Positions 34,756 to 47,010 of a stretch of DNA of 64,000 nucleotides are shown here, piece after piece (within the stretch, counting starts at the first letter, position 1; every line of letters begins with the position of its first letter). Position numbers and translations under genes: made by a program. The notes below the pieces were generated by a model that did not search any database, was not told the origin of the DNA, and was given only the letters and a program-made list of their open reading frames with translations. This stretch comes from Spisula solida (lineage: Eukaryota; Mollusca; Bivalvia; Venerida; Mactridae), in assembly GCA_947247005.1 (NCBI GenBank), contig OX365955.1, positions 40,651,822-40,715,821 on the forward strand, in the 5' to 3' direction.

Positions 34756-34950
34756 ATGACATTATATATATACAGTCGAAAGCGCTATGTAGCGCTCACT
34801 CATGTTATCGATACTATTGTGCACCTAGTTGTTTCAGTGTTGCGTTTTCAAAGTCGCTCAGTGTACGTAAACGTATATTTACGCGACTTTTACGCAATGT
34901 TAGTAAGACAGTATCCACATGTCTACGAAGAGCTATTTGGACCTCGATGA
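34756..34950 (+). CDS. Possible 64-codon ORF, conserved between units (uncertain)
   Basis: The frame begins MTLYIYSRKRYV and ends MLVRQYPHVYEELFGPR. It is present in unit B at 57,082-57,276 with two base changes. A second frame over the same DNA is open too. The C-terminal part looks protein-like, but the stretch is short, I recognise no family, and the surrounding DNA is just as conserved. Confidence 0.15.
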   Translation: MTLYIYSRKRYVALTHVIDTIVHLVVSVLRFQSRSVYVNVYLRDFYAMLVRQYPHVYEELFGPR

Positions 34951-37204
34951 GATATACTCAAGTAGTCCAGGACAAAAATGTTGGCTTCACTTGAAATTGT
35001 ATGTCCCAATAAGTCTGTATTAGATTGATGATACTTTAAAAGCTTCGTACTTGTGTATGTAAAACACTAGGTCACTTAGTCAAATAATGGGAAAGCCTCT
35101 TACTCTTTATGAATCTTGGTAACATTCTGCCATCTGGCGTTTACAACTAGGTCACACGGTCAAATAATCGAAGAAAGACCTTGTGAACATACTCAGACTA
35201 AGGGTTTTGCGTCGAGTCCGCCTGCAGTGCGCTAGACATACTTGCCAATTTTGGTGTATGTGCGTAAGTGCGTCCGTTCGTATGATTTCGTCCGGACCAT
35301 TTCTTTGACATATATTCACTAATCTTTTACATTCAACATAGACATTAAATCGTCTGGTGTAGAGAACTCATGAATGCAACTTTCGTTTGAAAGACCACAA
35401 TTTATTCAGCGAATTATGCAGCTATCTTTAAAAGAATCCAATCACGATCATTTCGATTCTTTTGAAATTATGTAAATGTTTTGCACGTAATACATTGGTT
35501 AATTATGCCCTTTTCAATTTTTATTGCGTTGCTTTTATTGTAGAATAATTCCTGTCTCAAACTTCGATGTATATTTATTCTACATTTTACGAAATCGCCA
35601 GAATACGGTCTGATATTGATGGCTCAGCTAGAATGTCTGTACTTGCTGGGCACATCACTCTTTTCTATTTGCATACATTGTGAATGGATATCACCTTTGC
35701 ACATGTTTTGTGGTTTGTGAATAAACACATGGGAAACAAACGACACCAATGTGGAACGACATTATGTGAAATATTTGAAAATAACAGAACGTTTTTGTAC
35801 GTGTAATATGTTTTTCGTATAATTCTTGCTGTTCATTTCAGCTAAATGCCGCGTTTCCACCATTAAATTTATACTAGTTTTCAGCCGTTTAATTTTCGTT
35901 AACCTAAAATATAAATATGGTTAAAATATCATTAGAGTGCCAAACCGTAACCGCCAACTTCAGGGCTTGAGAGCGTAACATCAAATAAACCTGGCTACGC
36001 CCCTGAAAGACATGGTGGTAGTTAATGTAACCGTAAATCGTAACCAGCAAATCTGGCAATCGAACTTAATTGTCCTTGTGACAGCCCTGTCCTCCGTCTA
36101 GATACCGAAATAAAGGTACTTTTTAAGCAGATATTGTAAACAAACTACTAACATACATCATGTCTGATTTGATTAGTGTGATTAATTGAAACAAATAAAA
36201 AATCTAATGTCGTGCTACGAACCACCGATTTGTTTGACAATATGCATGTGGCCTGTCTAGACACTGTCGAAGTTATATTGCCGAAATTATAAATAGATTT
36301 ATGAAAAAGGTTAATCGAATAGTCTACTCATGATTTGGCACCGATTCAAAACGAACTGCGAAAAAAAGAAACGTTTTAATTTCAGTTCGAATGTATAAGT
36401 TCGAGGTAATGTTCAATATAAGATACTGAAGAAAGAGACTAATCACTTATTACTTGTTATAATCACAAGCCCGCTCGGTAAGTGCTCGGTTAGCTCATGC
36501 AGAATATACGACTGATACATTATGGAAACAGTACGGCGTCCAACACGATGAAAAACGAAAAAGCTTCAATTACAATTCGTTAAGTTTGTAAATTATTTCT
36601 GGCGTGATAATATTCATTAAACAACCGCTGCACAAAACATGGTTGGCATATGTTAATCGGGTTCGGAATTTAAGATGCGTTGACGTCAATAAATAATTCG
36701 GGGTATGATCAAACCTCGGGATATGTGAGGAGAAATGGACTTGAATATGACAATCACAACCATTTTCCTTAGTAGAATACTAGCATACATACAATGTACC
36801 TCACATGCTCACGTGCACAGACAATTCAAAGTCATCCAGAAGCGGAGGCACCACCTAACCATACATGAAAGAGACAGACACAACATGTAACATCAGCATT
36901 CACAAAAAAGAATACTTGAAGTGAGCCTGTATACTGACCCCAAAATGAATGAAGCATAGTACGGCTTTTGAAACAAGTCACTGAAGAATTGCAAACAATA
37001 CAGAAGTCCCCTATCAGTTTTAAGTTATGGCCCTTTTAATTAATTTATGTTGCCATGACAACCACAATGTTTGTCCAATTGAAACATTTATTAACATGTG
37101 ACATCCGAACATTTATCTCTAGTAAAATATCATAAAGCATCAATCTAGCATTGAAATTTGATTGTTATAAAACTATTTCAAGTTTAAGGGAAGTATTTCA
37201 AAAA

Positions 37205-37988
37205 GAGTATATTAAGTCAGACAGGGAAGGCAGCACTCAACTTAACCAGCCGAGCACAGAAAACATTAAAAACACACAAAGCACAATGCCCAACTAAACA
37301 AGCGCAGATCCGCCCAAGTCCAAGCTGTCGAAAAGTATAATAAATTATAACTAGCTGAATGACCCAGTAGAAAAGATACAGCAACCAAAAGGCGGAATGC
37401 CTACGCTGAATGACCTAGTAACAACAGTAAAACTGCTGAACTACATAGTTATAGCAGCCTTTAGTCTCAAAGTTAAATAACAGTATTAAAACGTTGAAAG
37501 GCCCGTATAGTGGGATGACCTACTAACAAGCTGAATGACCCAGTTTCCACAGCAAAAGGACTATATTGCCCCGCTTTAGCTGTAAGAAATCTTAAAACGA
37601 AGAAGTGCCCAACACACTACCGACCAAGAAAATTAAACGCCCCTAGTCTCATTGTTAAAAACTGAATAAAAAAAATTCAGCAAACAAAAGGCAGAAAGCC
37701 CACGCTGAATGACCTAGTAACAACAGTAAAACTGCTGAACTACATAGTTTTGGCAGCCTACAGTCTAAAAGTTAAGTAACAGTATTAAAACGTTGAAAGG
37801 CCCGATTTCAGCAACAAAAAATCTGAAAACCTTAAAACGAGTGACCCAGTTTCATTAAGTAAAATGACGTAATTGAACAAATCGAGATATGACGTACTGA
37901 ATTGCAAGCAATACAGAAGTCCCCCACCGGTGTAAAGCCATAGTCAATATGTATGTTGCCATATCAACAAACCAATAGTCCCCTCCGG
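37205..37988. repeat. 784-bp block duplicated into the unit B LINE
   Basis: Nearly identical to 51,098-51,881 (a handful of changes). In both places the block is flanked by tcaaaaa: here at 37,198-37,204 and 37,989-37,995. It contains gctgaatgac(c)tagt subrepeats and the left part of a hairpin repeat. Confidence 0.85.
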
Positions 37989-38009
37989 TCAAAAACCGGT
38001 AGGGGACTT

Positions 38010-39110
38010 AAAACTACAATAAATGACCTCAGGGGACAGAACACTACATCCATAACTCCACAGCTGTACATAGACTCATGAACGAACCCGGTAGGATGCG
38101 AACCGCTGGGACGAAATAGTAAGAGGACAACCGGCAAATACGAATAAATAGTTAACTCCTAGCTCCTATTGGCCCCGGTCAAAAAATTAAATACTGAGAA
38201 ATTATGGCATATTATCGATTATTTAAAAATGAAAAACTCGATTATAAACGGAATTGGCGTTTAAATCCAGATACAAACCCATATTATAATAATTAAACAA
38301 AATACGAAACTACCGGAAGTAGCACCGACCCCAACAGAAACCGCGGGACACGCGAGAACAAAAAGGCACAGAAAATATACAACTTCACTCGAAAAGGCGC
38401 GGAACATACATAAAAAACTAGCACAAGAACATGTAATACAAAACCGGGCATCCAATTCCGAAAGTCTGCTGCTTAAGCCAGTCAAACAAAAAAGGAACAA
38501 GAGCCAGTTGGTAAGAAATTAACAACCGGACAAAACATACACCACAAGGACAATCCACAACATACACTGAGTATATGCAATTTTGAAAGATACGAAGCAG
38601 CCTTGTGCTGGACAACGCAATTGCAGAATGGCACATACAAAATTAATAAAGTTTAACAAAAGGCACAGTGGCCAAATATTTTTGTATTTTTTCCCAATTA
38701 TACTATAAAGTGGACAGTACATACACAGAGGAAGGTTGACTAAAGGGCTTCCGCCTTGGAACGGACAGTAACACTTGTCACTGGGGCTTAAACGTTTTAC
38801 AGTGCACCAAACCTCACACTTACCCAATAGACAACCTTATAGAACAGGACAGTGTAAATAAATGTTTCCCGCCATGTAATGCCCCCTAACAAAAAGGCCA
38901 CAGTGACCGGTAATAAAAGAATGTAAAACATGAAACATTATATAAAATACAACCATCGAGTAGCACAGAAAGTACTCAATGACCTATCAGAAGTCAGAGC
39001 AACAAGAGAGCAAAACATTTAAGGGTACGACAAGACAATGTAACAGACAGGCATCAATGCCAGCCGTCCACAAAGGCTTGAGGTTAGGCATATCATAGAG
39101 TCTGTATATT
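38010..39110 (-). other. Probable 3' UTR of the RT fragment
   Basis: No coding signal. It lies downstream of the RT frame on the minus strand and has a distant relative at 21,600-21,660. A 102-codon minus ORF (38,519-38,827) has no motif. Confidence 0.35.
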
Positions 39111-39116
39111 TTCCGG

Positions 39117-39835
39117 TCATCGCACAATGAAATAAGAAGCATAGCGGTGAGCTGTAGATGGACCCACTGCTAAGCATGCAGTCCGTTGCAAAATTAAAGG
39201 GTCATATCCTCTACTCAGAAAACGTTTTATGATCTTGAGAAACACATCATGAAAGTGGCTATGACCCAGAATCCTTCGAAATTTGTAAAGCACATCACCA
39301 TAAAATTCAGGCTGAGACAGACCTTGTCGCAGAAGTGTCTTTAAATTAGTACCATATTTAGAAATGAGATCTGAATTACGCCTATAGAATTTTGCAAACG
39401 TTTTACGAAGTTTATGGAAGCGATAGCCTTGTTGCAGTAACTTATTAGTAATACAAAGATTTCGAGTATTAAAGTCCTCCACCCGAGAGCAAGCTCTAGC
39501 AAAACGGATTAATTGAGAAGCGTAAACACCATATGAAGTTGACCGTGGAATATCTCCATCCAAGTGTGGGTAATTTACAATATCGAAGTTAAAATCATCT
39601 CTCTTGTCGTAAATTTTACTAACAATTTGACCTGCTTCTATAGCAAGGTCAAGGTCTAGGAATGATGCGCGTGTATCAGATGAATTAGCTTTATTTAGTG
39701 TTAATTCGGCTGGGTAAATTTCTACGATCTTATTAGAAAAGTAAGGATTGTCAATATTTAAAATGTCATCAAGGTATCGGGACGTATTATTGAACGCTGT
39801 AATTTCCTCAGATTTCCATTTGGAAACAATGGTAC
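39117..39835 (-). pseudogene. Reverse transcriptase C-terminal fragment (YLDD type)
   Basis: On the minus strand from 39,833: SRYLDDILNID, then FLDLDLAIEAGQIVSKIYDK, RDDFNFDIVNYPHLDGDIPR, STSYGVYASQLIRFARACSR, KLLQQGYRFHKLRKTFAKFY and EFYGDVLYKFRRILG. YLDD is the RT catalytic box (motif C), and the rest matches a C-terminal domain seen in many uncharacterised RT-like proteins of aquatic invertebrates. The frame is open to the stop at 39,117. Everything upstream of YLDD (fingers and most of the palm) is missing; the homology stops at the element boundary near 39,818-39,835. The retroelement class is not established. Confidence 0.75.
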
Positions 39836-41045
39836 CATTTTATTTCTTCCGAATCGCTGAAATTGCACACATCTATCAACTTTAGCTTATTGGAGCGTAG
39901 TCGTTCTACTGTTGCGCTCGGGTTGTTCAGGCGGGCCATCTAGCTACATGTAAGACATTACTTGTAAATTTGGTGGAACTGGGTCATCCAGCTGTGGCGT
40001 TCAGCTTTTTTAATTGCTGAAACTAGGTCATTCAGCTGGAACCTCGACATACAGCTTTTTAATACTGTTAGTCTTCAACATTTTAGGACTTCTGACAGAT
40101 AAAACAATGTATAATTTCAGCCGTGTTACTGTTGAAACTGTGTAACTCATTTGGACATTCAGCTTTTTGTTTGCTGAAACTAGTTCATTCAGCCTTTCGA
40201 CAGCTTGGACTTGAGCGGATTATTTTCTTGTTTAGTTGAGCATTGTGTCTCGTATGTTTTTTAATGTTTTCTGTGCTCGGCTTGTCACGCTGAATGCTGC
40301 CTTCCCTGTCTGACTTAATATTATCTTTCTGTTGTTGTCTCATGAATTTGGAAATTATAATACTTTGATCTGGTACTACGGTAGCTAGACACTTTATATC
40401 TGGATAAATACCAGGTTTAGTAACGAGTGCCACTAACCTATAGAACATCAATATTTCAACTAATTTTCATTTTCGCATTCATATCAGGATGATCAGGTTA
40501 TTTTTCCGTGCCAACTTCATTATCAATCAAATATCTTCAAATCTCATTATTCTCCATTTTGACCATGGTCACTTTCAAGCGGAACTAGCAGTTTGTACAC
40601 TGTTCTTGTTTGTACCTATCGTACTTTGTATTGCCCTTCCTGTTCACATTTGTTGTCATCTTTTTTCAATAAACCTTTTATTTTATACCTCTTTCTGTTT
40701 TGTGCTTGGTGATTAATTGCAGTATTGGGTATTAAATACAGCCCATAAATAATCGTAATACAATGTACTTCTGTTTGTTGATTTAATATTGCTGAAGGGA
40801 ATTAAAATGCAAGTAATATTTGTCACTTGTGAGCGGTAAAGGGGAGATATCACAATCAATTCTGAGAAGAAAATGCACTATTTATTAAAGTATTCAACAA
40901 TGCGACAAAGCGAAAAAAGCAAATGTGCAAAGTCTAGTGTATGACTATCGTGTGTTTGCTCTGTTGCATTTTCACCACGAAAATAGCAAAAACACGACAG
41001 ATGTAATGCGAAACCACAACGCATTTATTTTTGAAAGTCGACTTT

Positions 41046-41086
41046 GTCGTATTTTCGCTTTGTTGTGGGAAAAGTGAAAATACGAC
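41046..41086. repeat. Hairpin gtcgtattttcgcttt, unit A
   Basis: A 16-bp stem (41,046-41,061 with 41,071-41,086) with one mismatch. In unit B (60,766-60,806) the stem is perfect. Diverged words of the same kind (gcgacaaagcgaaaa) lie about 150 bp upstream, suggesting a decayed palindromic element. Confidence 0.8.
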
Positions 41087-41469
41087 ATGGCTTAATTTAG
41101 CCACAATACCTTTCTTTTTTAAGCATAAAGGTAAGTAAGAAAACACTAGAACCATTTGTGTCTTTCAAACCGCTCATATCGTACACATGTAGCAATTTCA
41201 GATACATGATTTCGGAAATAATAATACTTTCATCTACATGTTGCTACGGTGTATAAATATCTTACCTTTAGATACATTTTATACTTAAATCAAAGCGCAG
41301 AATGTCACTAACCTTTAAAACACGCATATGTCAACCAAATTCTATTTTCGTATTCATCACATAATAATCGTCGGATTATTATTCCGTGCCAACTTCATTT
41401 ATGATTTTATATCTCTATATCTTCGTGCTTGCTGCTTAACTGTAGTATTGGATATTTACAGCAAATCAC

Positions 41470-44400
41470 CACCCTTGTTACCCTGATAAAACAACATGAT
41501 TGGATATTCTCAACATGATTGAAAAATGGCGGATGTATGTTTACATATTCATCGCATTTTCGGCCAATTCTTCAAAATCTACGGGTTTAACCACCTTCTG
41601 ATGCTGTATGAAGATAAACTTGTACATTCCTTCCATGAAACTAAAACTATTTATCCGAATGTTTGTGAATGTGATACACAATACGTTGAAAAGTTAGAAA
41701 AATCTGTGTTGGATTATTTGACAGTCTATGAAACATATATATTGTTGTTTATTTTGGGTTAAGATCTTTTGTTTATACAGCTCATTCATTTCACTATCAG
41801 ACTTAGTTTATACATGTAGTAAGTTATTTACATTTGCCGTTTCTACGTGATAACTATTTAAAGTAACCCATGTGTGAAAAATAGATAAAAACCAACATGA
41901 TTGAGGATAAAGATCAACATGATTTATCTTTTAAAGTGGATACTGACCAACATTGAATTTTCATTGATGCACTGCAGTGCGAATTTAATATGTAGCTTCA
42001 CTATTGGAAGAATAATGGGATGACCCCAACACGTACGTAGGAGTAGATAACTCTATGAAGTATTTATCGGAAAATATGTCCCTTTTTTCAACTTCGTGCA
42101 AATTTGTAAGTTTACGTTAAAGGTATTAACTAGAGGTGGGACCGAATACCAAAATCAGTATTCGAATATTCGAAATTCATATCCGAATATATTCGAATAT
42201 TCGATTGCCTATGTCAGTATATTCGTTCATTTTCTTATACACCCCCCATTTCCAGTTCCATTTCCGTTCTTACGTGAAGTAACGGTATTTGTTAACTCGA
42301 TTTTGTTTTCTGAAACGTTGATATACACTTACGAGGTTGTGGTAGTAATAAAAACATTTTTGCAATATAAATCGTCTTTTTTCTTCTCCTGGTCATTTTA
42401 ATATTTTATTGTTTTGTTGTTATTTCTAGCAGAGATGGTATAAGTACTATTTACCTATAATATTTAAGTGCATGTTCATATTGCTGTTATACTTTGCATA
42501 CTGTTCCTATTCCCGGTGAATTTTGCACATTTAGAAACATGTGTTAAATTTTCCTGTCTTGACTTATTATGAATTTTACCAACATTTAGCAGAAACAAGT
42601 ATTTAACTAGAAATATGTCCACAGGACACGGATGCCCCCGCTAAAAGCTGTCATCAGACACCTAAGTATAAAGCTATGCAAATGGAATAACTTGAAACAA
42701 GTTTGTAATTGCTTACAATTTGATTTTAACTTTTGATCTCTAAGTGTGACCTTGACCTTTGAGTTAGGGACCTGGGTCTTGCGCATGACACCTCGTCTTG
42801 ATGATGTGAACATTTGTGGCAAGTTATATTAATATAAAATAAGAAATGACATAGTTACAGAGCGGACATGAATCACATGCCTATTTGAGAATTTTTACTT
42901 TCGATCTCTAAGTGTGACCTTCACCTTTGAGCAAGGAACTTGGTTTTGCGCATAACACGCCGTCTCGATGTGGTGAACATTTGTACCAAGTGTTATAAAT
43001 ATCCAATAAGAAATGACATAGTTACAGAGCGGACATGAATCACATGCCTATTTGAAAATTCTAATTTTTGATCTCTAAGTGTGACCTTGCCCTTTAAGTT
43101 AGGGACCTGGGTCTTGCACATGGCACATCATCTTGATGTGGCGAACATTTGTACCACATATTATAAATATCCAATAGGAAATGACAAAATTACAGAGCGG
43201 ACACGAAGCACATGCCTAGTTGAGCCTTTTAACCTTTGACCTCTAAGTGTGACCTTGACCTTTAAGCTAGCAACCTGGTATTTGTGCATGACACATTGTC
43301 TTGATGTGGTGAACATTTGTACCCATTTTTGGTAGGCGTAAGCCTCTCTATACTACCATTGCCCATTTCTTAATACAACCTGGACCGCCTTTAGGCTGCT
43401 ATGTGAATCCGCATTCAAGTAGTTCCAGAAACTGTCAACATTCCCAATACTGCAACATATGTTTTTCAAATTTTTAAACTTATTTAATTCAATCAGCAAC
43501 AATTATTTATTCTACGATCAACAATTATTGTGAAACTGTTCGTTGAATCGATATTTTTGCAGATAATCACTCAGCCGGGGAGATATCGAACTTGTTTCGT
43601 AATATGAAAATGACGTGTTCATCAAATGTCCCAGCCTTATAGCTATTTTTAGAAACTTTAGATCAGGGTCACGTGATGGTTTGATCATGGAATCGTATAT
43701 CGTTATGTTATGCAATCATATGGTGTGGCTATACTAGCCGCTTTCTAGAGATGTCTCACGCTGTGATGGAAGTGATAACAAGACGGTACTGTAGAATCTG
43801 ATAAATAGGCGCGTAGTATTATTTTAAAGCCACTTTTGATCTACGCATTCAATACAATATGGCATATACATCAATATGCCCCTTTTTACAATTATTTAGA
43901 TACCCAACATGCCTATATAGTCACATATGCCTATTTTGACATTCAAGACAAGATCGGCAGTAAGAAAACGAACATTAAACGTGTAAAGTCGTTTAAGCTT
44001 TAGTAGCAGCAACCAGATCGCCTCCCATCAGCACTCTTAGTGCTTTGATTATTAAATGTCCTAAAAGCATGCGCTATAGACTGGGTGTGAAATGCCTTAC
44101 ATCGGGTATGCTCATAAACCTGCTACCACAATTCATGAGCACACTTCTTTAATGTACAATTATTTGTACCGTGAGAATCCCATTGACAAGATTTCAATTG
44201 GTAATGTTGGTTTTTATCCACAATCATGTTGGCCAGTATCCTAATAAATTTAACAATCACGTCGGTCAGTATCCAAAAAATACTATACATGTTTGAATTA
44301 TTGTTGGTGAGCGTTAATTTATCTAAGATTTTAAAATATTGAAACGTCCAAATCATAGTTTATACAACTGCCGGTACTTCCCAAATGATATTCATTACAT

Positions 44401-44660
44401 AGAGTCCAATAAATGAGTTTTACAACGTTTTTAAGTACAAAACTCATTCTCAAATGCAAAATCCACACATTCTTTAAGTTTTTACATAGTGAAAATATTA
44501 CCTATATGCAAATTGTTTAGTGCAAATAGTACATTTTCTTCATATGTTGATTATGTAATATTGAAATACACAATCTGGATAGTTTATATGGAAAATATTG
44601 CAAAAACAATGCACTTACCACCTTTTTCACGTCGGCCATTGTTCAATCATGTTGCGATAA
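41470..44660. other. Unit A-specific 3.2-kb stretch
   Basis: Unit B has only about 190 unrelated bp here (61,190-61,380). It includes a 78-codon ORF (41,526-41,762, starting MADVCLHIHRIFGQFF) without a known motif, an AT-rich palindromic run of tattcgaatattcga words (42,158-42,206), and the tandem repeat at 42,725-43,330. Whether it was gained by A or lost by B cannot be told. Confidence 0.6.
42610..43330 (+). repeat. About 170-bp tandem repeat, 3.5 copies
   Basis: Units begin near 42,730, 42,901, 43,070 and 43,240 (last one partial). Shared words: gatctctaagtgtgacctt, acctgggtcttgcgcatgac, gatgtggtgaacatttgtac, aagaaatgacatagttacag and agcggacatgaatcacatgc. A leader 'ctagaaatatgtccacagga' precedes it. 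This is a common bivalve repeat by my recollection; tandem copies are a usual form. Confidence 0.9.
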
Positions 44661-44716
44661 AATTAAGTATGAATTTTAATTTTGAGAACAAATTTTTTTA
44701 ATACTTTGACATATAC

Positions 44717-45007
44717 TTGTCTGTTTGTTTAATATTGTTGAAGGAAATTATATACATGCATATAAATAATTATTGTTTTAACACAGAAAAGGAGAGCTTC
44801 TACAGTATTATATACTGTTGTTGTATACTTTTGATTATGGTTTCTGTTTTGATATTTTCAAGCGTTCGTTCGAATCTCAAGCCATGGCCCATTGTTTATA
44901 ATGTTAGACGAAAACATCTTTATTGCATCCGTTCTGTTTGCACATGTTGTAAACTAAAACACGCAAGAAAGACGGTGCAGGTACATTTTGCTGGGTCGAA
45001 GCAATAA
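44717..45007 (+). CDS. Possible 96-codon ORF with a hydrophobic segment (uncertain)
   Basis: It starts MSVCLILLKEI, has a hydrophobic stretch (SIIYCCCILLIMVSVLIFSS) and a basic Cys-containing tail. The unit B copy (61,436-61,639) keeps the first part but is cut by an indel after NVRQK, which argues against a constrained protein. No family recognised. Confidence 0.15.
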   Translation: MSVCLILLKEIIYMHINNYCFNTEKESFYSIIYCCCILLIMVSVLIFSSVRSNLKPWPIVYNVRRKHLYCIRSVCTCCKLKHARKTVQVHFAGSKQ

Positions 45008-46904
45008 GAAGAGAAATTGTAGTTTCTATTTACCAGCCCCTCTCCTTGAATAACGTTCATACAGGACTGGTGCTCTCACGGATACAGTTTTCAATATTAT
45101 ACAAATATTATACAAATATTATTACATAATATGGAATCGGAATCCTATTGCATCGATATCTGATTTATCGAGTTACACTATCACATCCTCTCATAATAGT
45201 CCATTTTGAAACCATGGTAACACGCACTCAGCGCAGCCTACCAGTTACCATAAATATCGACCATGTTATGGGGTGTATCTTTAATACTATCATATCGTTG
45301 TTTTTTAAACTTTGCCATAACATTTCCAACGTTTCATGGTACGGATTCTCGCCCAGATATTCGATGTAAGATCCTGAAAAATACATGCGATTCTCACCAA
45401 CGCTTTACTTGTGTGATTCATTGCCGACGTCAGTTCAATTGCTCAGTGACATGCCATGATCAACAAAAGCAAACCGTTAACTACCATATAAAGTAAGGCA
45501 ACTAACTTGTGATCCATAACTTGAATGTTTGAAACATGTGTAACAGTCATGTCATGTGTACATCAACGATACACCAATGTTTGAAACGATGCATATTTCG
45601 GACAAACAACATAACAACAACAGTTTGAACAGTCCACTGACACTTAAACAGTATGTCGTGTTTACATTGAATGACCTACGAGCTGTTTTACGACAAAATG
45701 TACTAAAATAAATGAAGATACCATCAATGAACATAATAAAATGGAACGTTCACATGTGTTGGACCGCAAAATGGCATTATCATAACCTTTATGTCTACAA
45801 TTGAACGACCAATGTTCTAGTAATGGTACTAATGGAACGCATACATGCTAGTCTTGTTATTTTCGCGACAAAGCTAAGTGAATCTGGTATGTTCCTTTAG
45901 GTTTAATAAACATATAAGACTGAAACTCTGAACATCGCAATACGATGAATACAGCTTAAATCATAAGTTACGCGAATGTCTTGGCGGCCATAAATAATTT
46001 CAGGTATGTATGTTTTGGGCGGTTGCTTATACAAAGATATAACAAAATGCAGTTTTTATAAGCTTGTATTATATTGTTTTTTGTAGCATATATAGTGTAT
46101 ATATACATCTACATCAATGTAATGGAATAAAAATTGTTTCAAATTTTGATGTCTAAGTGCTAATAATCCCAACCTCATTAAAATGTTTGTGGTGTATCCA
46201 AGCTTCTGTGATAACACAATGCGACTTTCGGTACCTTGGGTCTTGCATAATACTTAATATGAGAATAGAAAATGGACAAAACATTCCAAGTTATTCTTTC
46301 CAGTTTGGTCTATGTCAATACCAGTGACATGGAAAAGCGCGACATTATGCAATGCATACCAAATGCAATACATGAATTTTGTTATGAACATTTAGCAGCA
46401 GATTAGATAATAATTAATATTTGCACAACGTGAGACGGACATCATATTGCTTTCCTGACCCTTATCAAAGTTAGAGTAGTATATGTTATGTGGTTTACTG
46501 GCTGTAATAATAGCCCATTTACAACGTATTAATTGTGTCTGTAATGGTTGTAATATACAAGCTACGCAACCTACTTCACACGGGAAAAATTATTTGAGAG
46601 CCACAAATTCGTATACTCGAACTCCTGTAACGTTATTTTTATTTGAGGACTGAGACGATCTTCTGCCAATATGAACATTTTTAGTTTATCCTTCTTGCGA
46701 TCACGATTGACTTATATATCCTTTGTGTAAATTAGAACATAGTTACTACAATAATGAATTGCGTGGAACAAATGTCAAAACAGAAATGACCATAAAATAA
46801 ATGTATGAGTATATACCGATCTCACTATTTAGCGTATATACACTTCTCTGTACATAACAGCGTTAGAATATGTTCAAGGTTTTCCTTAACATAATATATT
46901 AAGC

Positions 46905-47010
46905 TATCATGAGTGGTTTGCTCCTCTTGCGGGAGAACAACAAATAAAAACTACGTCGCTCAAAGTCACCAATATGAAACTAATGGTTTTGTCAGTTCAA
47001 TCGTTCTATG
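46905..47010. other. Short block absent from unit A
   Basis: About 100 bp between aatatattaag and ggctttatttgttacggcg; in unit A (27,298-27,305) these two words are adjacent. No feature recognised in it. Confidence 0.7.

Larger units (their letters stand above)
37205..40324. mobile_element. Composite element with long inverted ends and an RT fragment
   Basis: Left end: attaagtcagacagggaagg followed by cagcactcaac...agccgagcacagaaaacatt. Right end (40,200-40,324) is its inverted counterpart: ...ctgtgctcggcttgtcacgc...cttccctgtctgacttaat. Similarity between the ends continues inwards for several hundred bp with 'gctgaatgacctagt' subrepeats. The interior holds a copy of the aagtccccc...ggggactt hairpin repeat (37,907-38,009) and an RT fragment on the minus strand (39,117-39,835). 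Unit B and copy 0 keep only the right end. Confidence 0.65.
35815..40770. repeat. X segment, unit A copy
   Basis: Non-coding segment shared with 23,225-25,800 and 58,140-60,480. It is interrupted by the inverted-repeat element described next. Between 35,290 and 37,197 I find only about four differences from unit B. Confidence 0.85.
25800..45424. repeat. Tandem segmental duplication, unit A (about 19.6 kb)
   Basis: Anchor matches to unit B: 25,858 with 45,425; 32,055 with 54,408; 34,741 with 57,067; 40,741 with 60,461; 44,717 with 61,436. Same orientation and same order throughout. Unit A alone has 29,260-29,560, 37,205-39,817 and 41,470-44,660. It lacks the LINE of unit B, a 100-bp block (46,905-47,010), and blocks matching 62,058-62,395 and 62,486-62,860. 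Confidence 0.92.

Noticed and set aside
38519..38827. 102-codon minus-strand ORF
   Set aside because: It lies in the presumed 3' UTR of the RT fragment and has no motif; overlapping frames of similar length exist.
40934..41155. 73-codon minus-strand ORF kept in both units (also 60,654-60,875)
   Set aside because: It runs across a palindromic hairpin region and is conserved only because the surrounding DNA is.
42158..42206. Run of tattcgaatattcga words, considered as a binding-site array
   Set aside because: It is an AT-rich self-complementary simple repeat; nothing beyond composition supports a regulatory role.
42610..43330. Regularly spaced repeats considered as a CRISPR-like array
   Set aside because: Units of about 170 bp are diverged along their whole length, without short constant repeats and unique spacers; the sequence is a eukaryotic tandem repeat.
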